From: Verrucomicrobiota bacterium
GTDB lineage: Bacteria > Verrucomicrobiota > Verrucomicrobiia > Chthoniobacterales > SZAS-18
Reading direction: 5' to 3'
Assembly: GCA_018240025.1 (NCBI GenBank)
Contig: JAFEGM010000034.1
Coordinates: 125,639-189,638 of the forward strand
DNA length: 64,000 nt
The stretch's first letter is position 1. Every line of letters starts with the position of its first letter. Made by a program: the position numbers and the translations under genes. The notes beneath the pieces are model-generated. The model saw nothing but the letters and a program-made list of their open reading frames with translations. It was not told where the DNA came from and did not search any database. Below are positions 1-7,113 of the stretch, piece by piece.

Positions 1-1
1 G

Positions 2-157
2 CGGGCCGAGCCGGCGCAGGCCGGGCTGCGCATCTACGCGATGAGCGGCTACCGGAGCGACCAAGATCTGGCGCAGGCGGAGGAGGCGGGGTTCGACGCC
101 TATCTGGTGAAGCCCGTCGATCTGGAGCGGCTGCGGGAACTTCTCGCCCAGCGCTAG
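2..157 (+). CDS. Response regulator receiver domain, C-terminal fragment
   Basis: Only the last 51 residues are inside the window; the start lies upstream. The reading frame ending at the TAG at 155 gives a typical alpha4-beta5-alpha5 end of a CheY-like receiver domain: 'AMSGYRSD', then 'AGFDAYLVKPVDLERL', where the lysine of the KP pair is the conserved beta5 lysine that stabilises the phosphorylated state. The fragment resembles the second receiver of the hybrid kinase at 9314-10936 ('ALSGYGMEQD', 'AGFDEHVTKP'), so it is probably the end of another hybrid histidine kinase or of a stand-alone regulator. The N-terminal architecture cannot be seen. Confidence 0.85.
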   Translation, partial: RAEPAQAGLRIYAMSGYRSDQDLAQAEEAGFDAYLVKPVDLERLRELLAQR

Positions 158-164
158 ACGCCAC

Positions 165-197
165 AAAAAGGCCGGACCCGTCTTCGACGAGTCCGGC
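165..197 (-). terminator. Rho-independent terminator for the minus-strand genes
   Basis: A near-perfect hairpin lies at 171-197: GCCGGAC pairs with GTCCGGC and an inner CGTC pairs with GACG around a TTC loop. Read on the minus strand it is followed directly by CTTTTT (165-170). This fits intrinsic termination of the small minus-strand gene ending at 223. On the plus strand the hairpin has no T-run after it, so it is a poor terminator for the receiver gene ending at 157. Confidence 0.7.
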
Positions 198-222
198 TAT
201 GGCCCGGAGGCTGGCAGAGGGT

Positions 223-396
223 CTAGTAGGTCGTCCGCTGGACCGTGGTGCTGGTCGTGACCGGCGGCGCGACCGGAGCGACCAAACGTCGGGTCGTGGT
301 CGTTTCCGTGGTAGTGACCGGCGGCGGATCCGAGGCACAAGCCCCAAGCGAGAGTCCGCCGACGACGGTGAGCAGAAGGAGGGCGAACTTCTTCAT
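223..396 (-). CDS. Small Thr-rich lipoprotein (57 aa)
   Basis: This 57-residue ORF starts MKKFALLLLTVVGG and has a lipobox 'LGAC' with the lipidation cysteine at residue 20, so it should be exported and anchored by lipid. The mature part is only about 38 residues, mostly Thr, Val and Pro ('TTTETTTTRR', 'PPVTTSTTVQRTTY'). It begins one base after the stop of the next gene upstream (398-793), which has the same Thr-rich flavour, so the pair is co-transcribed and probably related in role. It ends just before the hairpin terminator at 171-197. No enzymatic motif is visible and the function is unknown. It is below the usual gene-calling size limit, but the lipobox and position make it convincing. 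Confidence 0.65.
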   Translation of the reverse strand: MKKFALLLLTVVGGLSLGACASDPPPVTTTETTTTRRLVAPVAPPVTTSTTVQRTTY

Positions 397-397
397 G

Positions 398-793
398 TTA
401 CTTGCGGGGGCTGGTGGTGGTCGTGGTGGTGGTGGTCTCTTCCACCACCGCCGGGGACTCGGTGGTGGTGGTCTTCTTGCGGGTCACCAGCACCTTGCCG
501 ACCACCGGCTGGCCATCGACCATCGTGTAATAGACCGTGGTCGTGTCGCCGGGCTTGATCGACTCGTAGGTCACGGTGCGCCCGTCGGCGTCGACGAAGG
601 TGGTGGTCTTCGTATAGCGGTAGGTCGCCGGGCCGCCCGCGGAGCGGGTCACGACCACCTCGGTCGGCGTCAGGGACGAGATTGTGCCGGTGGTGGTGAT
701 GACGGTCTCCTGCGCGAAGGCCAGGAGGGGACTGCAGGCGAGGGCCACGGCGGCGGCCGCCTGAGCAATGCGATGGGGAAGGATGTTGTACAT
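398..793 (-). CDS. Secreted Thr-rich hypothetical protein
   Basis: A 131-residue protein with a signal peptide ending around 'SPLLAFAQ' (residue 28). The mature chain opens with 'ETVITTTGTISSL' and contains 'FVDADGRTVTYESIKPGDTTTVYY', which resembles a small beta-barrel domain of the kind found in periplasmic DUF5666-like proteins. The C-terminus is a low-complexity Thr tail ('VVEETTTTTTTTSPRK'). It is the first gene of a two-gene unit with the lipoprotein at 223-396 (one-base gap). Function is unknown; the Thr tail could be a linker or surface-exposed spacer. Confidence 0.7.
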   Translation of the reverse strand: MYNILPHRIAQAAAAVALACSPLLAFAQETVITTTGTISSLTPTEVVVTRSAGGPATYRYTKTTTFVDADGRTVTYESIKPGDTTTVYYTMVDGQPVVGKVLVTRKKTTTTESPAVVEETTTTTTTTSPRK

Positions 794-933
794 AGGTTCG
801 TCAATAGAGGGTTGATTCGCCTTCCCGTGCCCACGGCATCAGCGTTTCGAACTGCCAACGCTCCTTGCGTCGGAACGGACCGGCGAACATCCATGCTTCG
901 CCGCCGGGTCCCTCTGCGGACGTGTCGCGCCGC

Positions 934-2106
934 TCAACCGGCCTCCGCAGCGAAGGCCAGGGCCGCACCTTCCGCCCCCCGATGGGTGGGCCAATCGGTG
1001 GCGGCGCGGCGCGCGCGCCGATCCTCCGGTCGCTGCCGCAGGTATCGATGCCAGGCGAGTCGCGCTGCCTCGCTGCGTCCGGCCAGTTCGTGCTGCCGGG
1101 CTTGCAGCCAGACCAGATCGGCGTCGTCCCCGAACTGCGCCACCTGCCGGTGGGTCAATGCGTCCACGGTGTCCGCGAGCTCCTCCAGCAGGTTGGCCGC
1201 CCCCGACGAAGGCTCGGTCAGCAGGCGCAAGTGGAGCGCGCTGCGGGCCCGAGCGGCGCACTCGTTGGCGAAGAAATGGGCCGCGAAGGTCGCCTCCGGC
1301 CAGCTGAGCAGATATTCGCGCAGAAACTCCGGCAGGAACTTGGGCAGATGGCGCAGATGGAACGCACACCCGACCCGGAAGAGCGCTTCGGCCGGACGCA
1401 GCAGCCCCGCGAAGCCGCGGCTGGTCCACGCCTGCGCCAGCGCCAGTCCTTGGTCGAGACAGTCGCTGGCGGGGCCGATCCAATCCGCCAGCGCGATCGC
1501 GTCGGTCGGCGGTTGGGCGAGCCAGAGCAGACGCGCCTTCAACCCGATCTCGGCGGCTGCGACGTCGTCGCTCTCGAGCGCGGCGACCAGCGTAAGACTC
1601 TGTTCCGCCTCCGCGGCGACCTGCGCATGCTCCCCGCTCAGAGCGTTGGCCGCCGCCCGGTTCATCCAGGCCGCGGCGAGATTACGTTGCACGAAGCGAT
1701 CGGCCGGCGCTGCGGTAAACGCCGCGATCGCCTCATCGAAACTGGCGCGGGCTTCGACGTGACGTGCGCTGCTGGCGCGCAGCAAACGGGCTCCGCGATT
1801 GAGCCAGGCAGTTCCCCGTAAGGCGCTGTTCTCCTTCGCCAGGTCCACGGTCGCGAGCCGCGCCAGGGCGGAGTCGTAGGCGGCCAGGCTTTCGGTCAGA
1901 GCCGGCGTCGCGTTGCCCACATTGACCTCGGCCCGGGCCAGCGCCCGCTGGACCTCGGGCGTGTCGACCTCCGGCAGCCGCGCGAGGGCGGCGGCCGCCC
2001 GGCGATAGCAGCGAAGCGCCAGCGCCGGACCGTCGGGGCGCGGGGCGCGTTCGAGGGCGAGTCCCCGGTCGAGCCAGCGTTGGATGCGCGCGCTGCGTCC
2101 TTCCAT
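934..2106 (-). CDS. Ala/Leu-rich helical-repeat (TPR-like) protein
   Basis: A 390-residue protein made almost wholly of amphipathic helices. Several degenerate TPR-like units can be read ('AAYDSALARLATVDL', 'ASFDEAIAAFTAAPADRF', 'AAAWMNRAAANALSGEHAQ'). No signal peptide or membrane segment is visible. It is the last gene of the iron operon: the ATG at 2106 lies 17 bases after the stop of the PepSY gene, and a GTG at 2115 is an alternative start. The frame stays open upstream of 2106, but there it overlaps the PepSY gene and loses the helical pattern. Position suggests an accessory scaffolding role in iron uptake, which is inference only. Confidence 0.65.
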   Translation of the reverse strand: MEGRSARIQRWLDRGLALERAPRPDGPALALRCYRRAAAALARLPEVDTPEVQRALARAEVNVGNATPALTESLAAYDSALARLATVDLAKENSALRGTAWLNRGARLLRASSARHVEARASFDEAIAAFTAAPADRFVQRNLAAAWMNRAAANALSGEHAQVAAEAEQSLTLVAALESDDVAAAEIGLKARLLWLAQPPTDAIALADWIGPASDCLDQGLALAQAWTSRGFAGLLRPAEALFRVGCAFHLRHLPKFLPEFLREYLLSWPEATFAAHFFANECAARARSALHLRLLTEPSSGAANLLEELADTVDALTHRQVAQFGDDADLVWLQARQHELAGRSEAARLAWHRYLRQRPEDRRARRAATDWPTHRGAEGAALAFAAEAG

Positions 2107-2123
2107 CTCGTCCACCGCTGCGC

Positions 2124-3314
2124 TCAGGCCGTCGGCGCATCCGGCCCATTGCGCCAGGCCCGGAAGCGCCGCCAGGCGAGGGCGTAGCCGGTCCAGACGA
2201 GCACGAGTCCGCCGAGGCTGGCCACCCCTGCGACGAACTGTCCGACCAGCCCAAGCGCCTCCCCGGTGTGCAGGAAGCGCAGCCAACTGCGCGCCTTCCG
2301 GCCGGGGTTGAGATCGGCGAAACTCTCCGCCTTCAGCACGGCGCCGGTGTAGGGATCGAGCTGCCACGTCGGCGTCGTGAAGAGCGGCCAGTTGCCCGGC
2401 GCCCGAATGGCGGCGGTGACGGGCTGAGGTTTGCCGGCGCCCGGCGCGGGGGCGCCGCCGCCCTGACCGCGCGGAGGAGGACCGCCGAAGCGCAGACTGA
2501 TGCTCTGATAGTCCGGCTTCTGCGCCTGGGCGACGGCCAGGAGCGCGTCGTAGGTGAGGGGCTTCGCGTCGGCGGCAGGCTTGGCGACCTCGACCGCCGA
2601 CGCGGCCGGTCCGCCAGACGAGGGCGGGACATCGCCGGCGAGCCGATAGACCGCGTCCGTCGCCCAGCGGTAGGAGATCACCACGCCGCTCACGCTCAGG
2701 ACGAGCAGCACCGGCAGGCACCAGATGCCGATCACGTTGTGCCAGTTCCAGTCGCGCGCCTTCCCGCTGGCGCCGGTGAACCAGACCGACGGACGCAGCG
2801 CCTTCCAGCTCCAGCGGCGCGGCCACCAAATGACCAGGCCGGTCAGCCCGAGCACGGTGAAAGCGAAGTTGCAGGCTCCCGTCACGCCTTTGCCCAGGGC
2901 CCGCTGGTCGCCGCCGAAGGCCAGCCAGCGGTGCCAGTCCTCCATCCAGTGCATGAAGTCATGGGTGCGCGTGGAGACCGGCTCGACCACCGCCCCGGTG
3001 TAGGGATTGCCGTAGAGGTTGCGATTGCGCCCCACGCTGATGACCACGGCCTCGCGCGGATCGGTCGAGACCGTGACCGAGGGTTGCGGCGGCACGTTCT
3101 TGAAAGCGCTCCGCGCCTTGGCCACCAGCTCGTCGAGCGGCTTGCGCGGCGCGTTGGCGGAGGGCGGTTCGAGGCGGCGCACATCCCGCTCGGCGAAGGC
3201 GACGATCTGCTTTTCGAACGCGAGCACCACGCCGGTGAAGCACATCACGCCGATGATGAGTCCGGCGACCACGCCGGAGAGGAGATGGAGCCAAAAGATG
3301 ACCTGACGAAGCAT
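2124..3314 (-). CDS. PepSY-associated transmembrane protein (iron-uptake associated)
   Basis: A 396-residue inner-membrane protein of the PepSY_TM family. An N-terminal membrane helix (about 9-33, 'HLLSGVVAGLIIGVMCFTGV') is followed by a periplasmic PepSY-like region with 'TDPREAVVISVGRNRNLYGNPYTG', two helices in the middle ('FAFTVLGLTGLVIWWPRRW', 'IGIWCLPVLLVLSVSGVVI'), a Pro/Gly-rich linker near 'GGPPPRGQGGGAPAPG' and a final helix. The 'W-P-R-R-W' and 'H-x-W' features are typical. Family members sit beside TonB receptors and are thought to act as ferric-siderophore reductases or electron-transfer partners at the inner membrane. It lies 33 bases downstream of the PiuC-type gene in the same operon. 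Confidence 0.85.
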   Translation of the reverse strand: MLRQVIFWLHLLSGVVAGLIIGVMCFTGVVLAFEKQIVAFAERDVRRLEPPSANAPRKPLDELVAKARSAFKNVPPQPSVTVSTDPREAVVISVGRNRNLYGNPYTGAVVEPVSTRTHDFMHWMEDWHRWLAFGGDQRALGKGVTGACNFAFTVLGLTGLVIWWPRRWSWKALRPSVWFTGASGKARDWNWHNVIGIWCLPVLLVLSVSGVVISYRWATDAVYRLAGDVPPSSGGPAASAVEVAKPAADAKPLTYDALLAVAQAQKPDYQSISLRFGGPPPRGQGGGAPAPGAGKPQPVTAAIRAPGNWPLFTTPTWQLDPYTGAVLKAESFADLNPGRKARSWLRFLHTGEALGLVGQFVAGVASLGGLVLVWTGYALAWRRFRAWRNGPDAPTA

Positions 3315-3347
3315 GAGAGAAAAGAGAACCGCGGGCGCGGAGTCCGG

Positions 3348-4028
3348 TTACAGCTCCGCCCACTGCCGGAGCAGATTGTGATACACCCCGGTCAGGCTGA
3401 CCACCCCCGGATGCTGCGGAACCGAGCCCGCCACGCTCTGGATGGCGAAATCGAGATCGAAGAGCAGCGCGCGCTGCGTGCCGTCGCGGATCATGCTCTG
3501 AATCCAAAAGAACGAGCAGGTCCGGGCGCCGCGGGTCACGGGCGTGACGTGATGCAGGCTGGTCGCGGGATAGAGCACGAGATGCCCGGCCGGGAGCTTG
3601 ACCCGCTTGGTGCCGTAAGTGTCCTCGATGACCAACTCGCCGCCGTCGTACTCGTCCGGTTCGCTGAAGAAGAGCGTGCAGGAGAGATCGGTGCGGATCC
3701 GATGCGGCGTGCCGGGAATCTGCCGGATGGCATTGTCCACATGCGTGCCGAAGGAATGTCCGCCCGCGTAGCGATTGAAGAGCGGCGGGAACACATGCTT
3801 GGGCAGCGCGCCGGTGAGGAAGAGCGGGTTGGCCCCGAGCGCGCCGAGGATGAGCTCCCCCAGCTGCCGGGCGGCCGGATGGTGTTCGGGGATCTGAAGG
3901 TTGTCCTTCACCTGCGAGGACTGGTGTCCGGCCGTGACGCGGCCATCGACCCACTCGGCGGAGTCGAGCAGCGCGCGCGCCTGGGCCAGTTGGGCGGGCG
4001 AGAGGACGTCGGGAATTTCGAGAACCAT
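3348..4028 (-). CDS. piuC: PKHD-type Fe(II)/2-oxoglutarate hydroxylase (PiuC/YbiX family)
   Basis: A 226-residue protein, the usual length for the PiuC/YbiX family. The iron-binding HxD is at H96-V-D98 ('[12 protein letters not shown]'), the distal histidine is H159 in '[11 protein letters not shown]', and the 2-oxoglutarate-binding arginine is R169 in '[13 protein letters not shown]'. The family signature '[16 protein letters not shown]' is present. PiuC proteins are regularly encoded beside TonB-dependent siderophore receptors and are iron-starvation induced; their physiological substrate is not settled. The start is 9 bases after the stop of the TonB receptor gene, so the two are co-transcribed. 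One difference is that the residue after the distal His is His (H160) where YbiX, as I recall it, has Arg. Confidence 0.92.
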   Translation of the reverse strand: MVLEIPDVLSPAQLAQARALLDSAEWVDGRVTAGHQSSQVKDNLQIPEHHPAARQLGELILGALGANPLFLTGALPKHVFPPLFNRYAGGHSFGTHVDNAIRQIPGTPHRIRTDLSCTLFFSEPDEYDGGELVIEDTYGTKRVKLPAGHLVLYPATSLHHVTPVTRGARTCSFFWIQSMIRDGTQRALLFDLDFAIQSVAGSVPQHPGVVSLTGVYHNLLRQWAEL

Positions 4029-4037
4029 GGCGGGGGG

Positions 4038-6269
4038 TTAGAATTTGACCGTAGTGCTGAAGATGATCTGCCGCCGCGGGCCCGGGACGTAGTGGCCGCC
4101 GCCGACGCGATCGACGTAGAATTTGTCGCCGAGGTTCTCGCCATTGAGGCGGAAGACGACGTGCTTGTTCGGCTCCCACGCGATCATGGCGTTGTAGAGC
4201 GTGTAGCCCGGGATGCTCAGCTCGACGCCGGTGGTGGCGTTGCGCGAGCGGATGACGCTGTCGGTATACTGCGCGCCGAGGCCGACGCTGAAGCCTTTGG
4301 GCAGCTGATACGTGGTCCAGAGCGTGGCCGAATGCCGCGGCGTGAGCGTCAGCGCCCGGTCTTCCTCGACCGGGTTGCGGCTCTTCGGAATGGACGAGTC
4401 GAGGAACGCGTAGCCGCCGAAGATGCTCCAGTCTTTCGTGAGGTGGCCGGCCACGCCGAGCTCCACGCCCTGCACGATCTGCTTTCCGCTGAGGGTGAAG
4501 GCGTCGTTGGTCGTGGTGCGCGATTGGGCATTGGTCTTCTCCGTGCGGAAAAGCGCCGCGGTGAGCGACAGCTTGCCTTCGAGGACGTCCCACTTGGTGC
4601 CGACTTCGTAATTGCGCGTTTTCTCGGGTGAAAGATTGACGTTGTTGGCGGCCGTGGGCGTCGTGCTCAGGCCGGAGCCGGTGTTGCCGGCATCGACCAC
4701 CGGTTTGAAGGCGGTGCCGAAGCTGGCGTAGATGCTGCCGTTGCCGGTCGGCTTGTAGACGACGCCGGCGCGCCAGCTGAAGACATTGTCGGTCCGGGCG
4801 AGACGGGCGCCATCGGCCCCGCGGAAATGCGTGTCGAGATGGTCGAAGCGCAGGCCGGCCGAGAACTCCCAGCGTTCGCCGAGCTTGACCGTATCGAACG
4901 CATAGGCCGCGACTCCGAGCACGGAGGTGTGGTTGTAGGGCGTGGCCAGCCGGGGGATGGGCCCGCGCGGCGCATCGTTCGGGTTGGCCGCCGCCACCGT
5001 GATGGGCGGCTGGTTGGCCGTATTGGCGGCATTGCGATTGAAGGTGGCCTGATGCGAGAGGTCGATGCCGCCGACCAGCGCGTGCTTGAGCGGACCGGTC
5101 TCGAAGGCGGCATTGAGCGTCGTCTGGCTGTCGAAGTTCTCGTTCTCCATGTCGCGCAGCTGCAGCTGCCGATTCGGCGGGCGCGGCGCCGTGATGGCCG
5201 ACGAGCGGCGGGTGTCGGCGTACCGGGCAATCGTGCTCAGCCGGAGCGAGGGACTGAAGACGAGGTCGAGCTGGGCCGTGGCGACGTTTTGCTCCACCAC
5301 CTCGAAGTCGTAGTTCCGCAGCCCGTAGAACGTATTCTGCGGTACCGGCGGGTTCGCCTGGTAGGCGCCGGTCGGATAGCCCGGATACACGCCCCAGGGC
5401 AGGCCGTAGTCGGGCACATTGTCCTGCCGCATATAGAGGTAACCGAGTGTCAGTTTGGCCGAGGTGCCGAGGCCGAAGGCGACCACCGGGTTCACCGCGT
5501 AGCGCTTGCTCTCGACGACGTCGCGGCCGGGGTAACCGGCCTGCTGGTAGACCGCGTTGAGGCGCAGGGCGGTCCCAGGGATTGGACTGGCGGCGATGGG
5601 CTGATTGAGATCCGCCGTGGCCCGGTAGTAGCCATCGGTTCCGACGCTCCCCGAGGCCTGATAGCTGGCCTGCTTGGTCGGCGACTTGGTGACCAGATTG
5701 ATGCCGCCGCTGGTCGCGCCGCGGCCGGCATACACGGACGCCGGACCCTTGATGACCTCGACCTGCTCGATGTTGAAGGCGTCGCGCGAGTAGGCCGCAT
5801 TGTCCCGGATGCCGTCGACCGAGATGTCGCCGGTCGCGCTGAAACCGCGCAGCGTGAAGGAATCGCCCGGCAGGCCGCCGCCGCCTTCTCCGGCCTGGAA
5901 GGTGATGCCCGGCACGTTGCGGAGCACGTCGCGCAGATTGAGCGCATTCTGCTCCTCGATGACCTTCCGTGGGATGATGGTGATGGTCTGCGGCAGATTG
6001 CGCACCGGTTCGGTGAATTTGGAACTGCTGACCTCCGGAACGTAGGAGCCCTCGACAAGGACGCGTCCCGGGAGGTCCAGCGCCGCAGAGGAATCGGCGG
6101 CCGCTTCGCCCAAGGGGGTCGCTTCCTGGGCCGCGAGGGAGGCGAGTCCGTGGGTGAAGAGGAGTGCGCCGAGCGCACCACGCGACGAGCCCGTCGGTCT
6201 TTGCGTGGCGCCTAAACGCGAGGGAGACTTTGTCGCAGGAGCGGAAACGGAACGATGGAGGTGAGACAT
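4038..6269 (-). CDS. TonB-dependent siderophore receptor
   Basis: An outer-membrane ferric-siderophore receptor of about 743 residues. A long N-region leads into a signal segment ('GALGALLFTHGLASLAAQ'). The plug domain has 'NALNLRDVLRNVPGITFQAG' and 'DSFTLRGFSATGDISVDGIR', and 'IEQVEVIKGPASVYAGRGATSGGINLVTK' closes the plug. The beta-barrel ends with the typical aromatic strand 'RRQIIFSTTVKF'. The ATG at 6269 was chosen; an in-frame GTG at 6302 is possible, and neither has a strong ribosome site. It is the first gene of the iron operon and should import a catecholate-type siderophore, judging from the CatA/Fiu-like context with PiuC and PepSY. Confidence 0.9.
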   Translation of the reverse strand: MSHLHRSVSAPATKSPSRLGATQRPTGSSRGALGALLFTHGLASLAAQEATPLGEAAADSSAALDLPGRVLVEGSYVPEVSSSKFTEPVRNLPQTITIIPRKVIEEQNALNLRDVLRNVPGITFQAGEGGGGLPGDSFTLRGFSATGDISVDGIRDNAAYSRDAFNIEQVEVIKGPASVYAGRGATSGGINLVTKSPTKQASYQASGSVGTDGYYRATADLNQPIAASPIPGTALRLNAVYQQAGYPGRDVVESKRYAVNPVVAFGLGTSAKLTLGYLYMRQDNVPDYGLPWGVYPGYPTGAYQANPPVPQNTFYGLRNYDFEVVEQNVATAQLDLVFSPSLRLSTIARYADTRRSSAITAPRPPNRQLQLRDMENENFDSQTTLNAAFETGPLKHALVGGIDLSHQATFNRNAANTANQPPITVAAANPNDAPRGPIPRLATPYNHTSVLGVAAYAFDTVKLGERWEFSAGLRFDHLDTHFRGADGARLARTDNVFSWRAGVVYKPTGNGSIYASFGTAFKPVVDAGNTGSGLSTTPTAANNVNLSPEKTRNYEVGTKWDVLEGKLSLTAALFRTEKTNAQSRTTTNDAFTLSGKQIVQGVELGVAGHLTKDWSIFGGYAFLDSSIPKSRNPVEEDRALTLTPRHSATLWTTYQLPKGFSVGLGAQYTDSVIRSRNATTGVELSIPGYTLYNAMIAWEPNKHVVFRLNGENLGDKFYVDRVGGGHYVPGPRRQIIFSTTVKF

Positions 6270-6319
6270 GGAAAGGTGGAAACCAGAAGCGAATGCGCTC
6301 ACCGTCAGAGCGCTCGCAA

Positions 6320-6361
6320 TGCGAATGAGTCGCAGTTAAAGAAATTGACTCGAGGTGTCAA
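6320..6361 (-). promoter_or_regulatory. Candidate promoter and operator of the siderophore-receptor operon
   Basis: Read on the minus strand, a perfect TTGACA -35 lies at 6361-6356, inside the inverted repeat TTGAC-N7-GTCAA (6345-6361). About 17 bases on is a weak -10 (TAACTG). A second dyad, TGCGA-ATGAG-TCGCA, lies at 6320-6334, between that -10 and the receptor start. The segment is AT-rich compared with its surroundings. Because the operon is iron-related, one dyad could bind a Fur-type repressor, though neither matches the Escherichia coli Fur box. Confidence 0.35.
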
Positions 6362-6540
6362 ATATTTTGAGAAGTGTTCGCAAAAAGGCCCCGATTTTTC
6401 CCGCGCGGCCGTGTTTGTAAGCCCGGCGCAAAAAAAAACTTTCCCGCCCACCCATGCAGAGCTGGGGTGGGAATCGAAACAGGGGGCGGTCGCCGGTGGG
6501 TCTTGTGAGCACCCAGCGGGGCCAGGGTTCTCCACGTCTC

Positions 6541-7113
6541 ATGCCGTCCGAAATTCTTCGTCAATTGCGCGCCGCCACCTTGGCCGACCACCAGAGGCTG
6601 GAGCGCTTCCTTGCCCTCGAATGGCGCACCTCTGAACTCGGACGGTATCGGGACTTGCTGACCGCGTTTCTGGCCTACTACGAACCACTCGAAACGGCCC
6701 TCGGGCGGCTGACATGGAACGGCTCCGGGGTCGACTTCGAGGACCGGCGCAAAGCCGGCTGGCTGCGCGCGGACCTCGCGCATTGCGGACTCGCCGCCGG
6801 GGCAGTCGGTCCGCGGGCCGAGGTACCGCCGGTGCCGGACCTGCCCGCGGCCTTTGGCGCGCTCTACGTGACCGAGGGGGCCACGCTCGGAGGCCGGCAG
6901 ATCCTGCGCGGACTCGGCGCCTCCACACTCCCGCGGCGGTTTTTCGCCAGCTACGGGGAGGCGGTGCCAGAGCGCTGGAACGAATTTCTCGGGGCGCTCG
7001 AACGGCAGGCGGCGGCGTCGGCGGAAGCTTCGGCGGCCATCGTGCGCACGGCGCGCGATGTCTTCGCGGGCCTGCGCGCCTGGTTCCAACGCACGCTTCC
7101 CGCCGCCTTATGA
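6541..7113 (+). CDS. bphO: Biliverdin-producing heme oxygenase
   Basis: A 190-residue heme oxygenase that opens the heme ring to biliverdin, iron and CO. The proximal histidine is H17 in 'TLADHQRLE', and the distal-helix signature 'GALYVTEGATLGGRQILRGLG' is complete. The frame stays open 29 codons upstream, but the sequence there is not family-like, so the ATG at 6541 is used. It overlaps the bacteriophytochrome start by four bases (ATGA at 7110-7113). This is the classic bphO-bphP arrangement in which the oxygenase supplies the chromophore for the photoreceptor encoded next. Confidence 0.93.
   Translation: MPSEILRQLRAATLADHQRLERFLALEWRTSELGRYRDLLTAFLAYYEPLETALGRLTWNGSGVDFEDRRKAGWLRADLAHCGLAAGAVGPRAEVPPVPDLPAAFGALYVTEGATLGGRQILRGLGASTLPRRFFASYGEAVPERWNEFLGALERQAAASAEASAAIVRTARDVFAGLRAWFQRTLPAAL

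Noticed and set aside
2268..4631. 787-codon plus-strand open frame opposite the iron operon
   Set aside because: It is antisense to the PepSY, PiuC and receptor genes, which have clear motifs; its composition is random.
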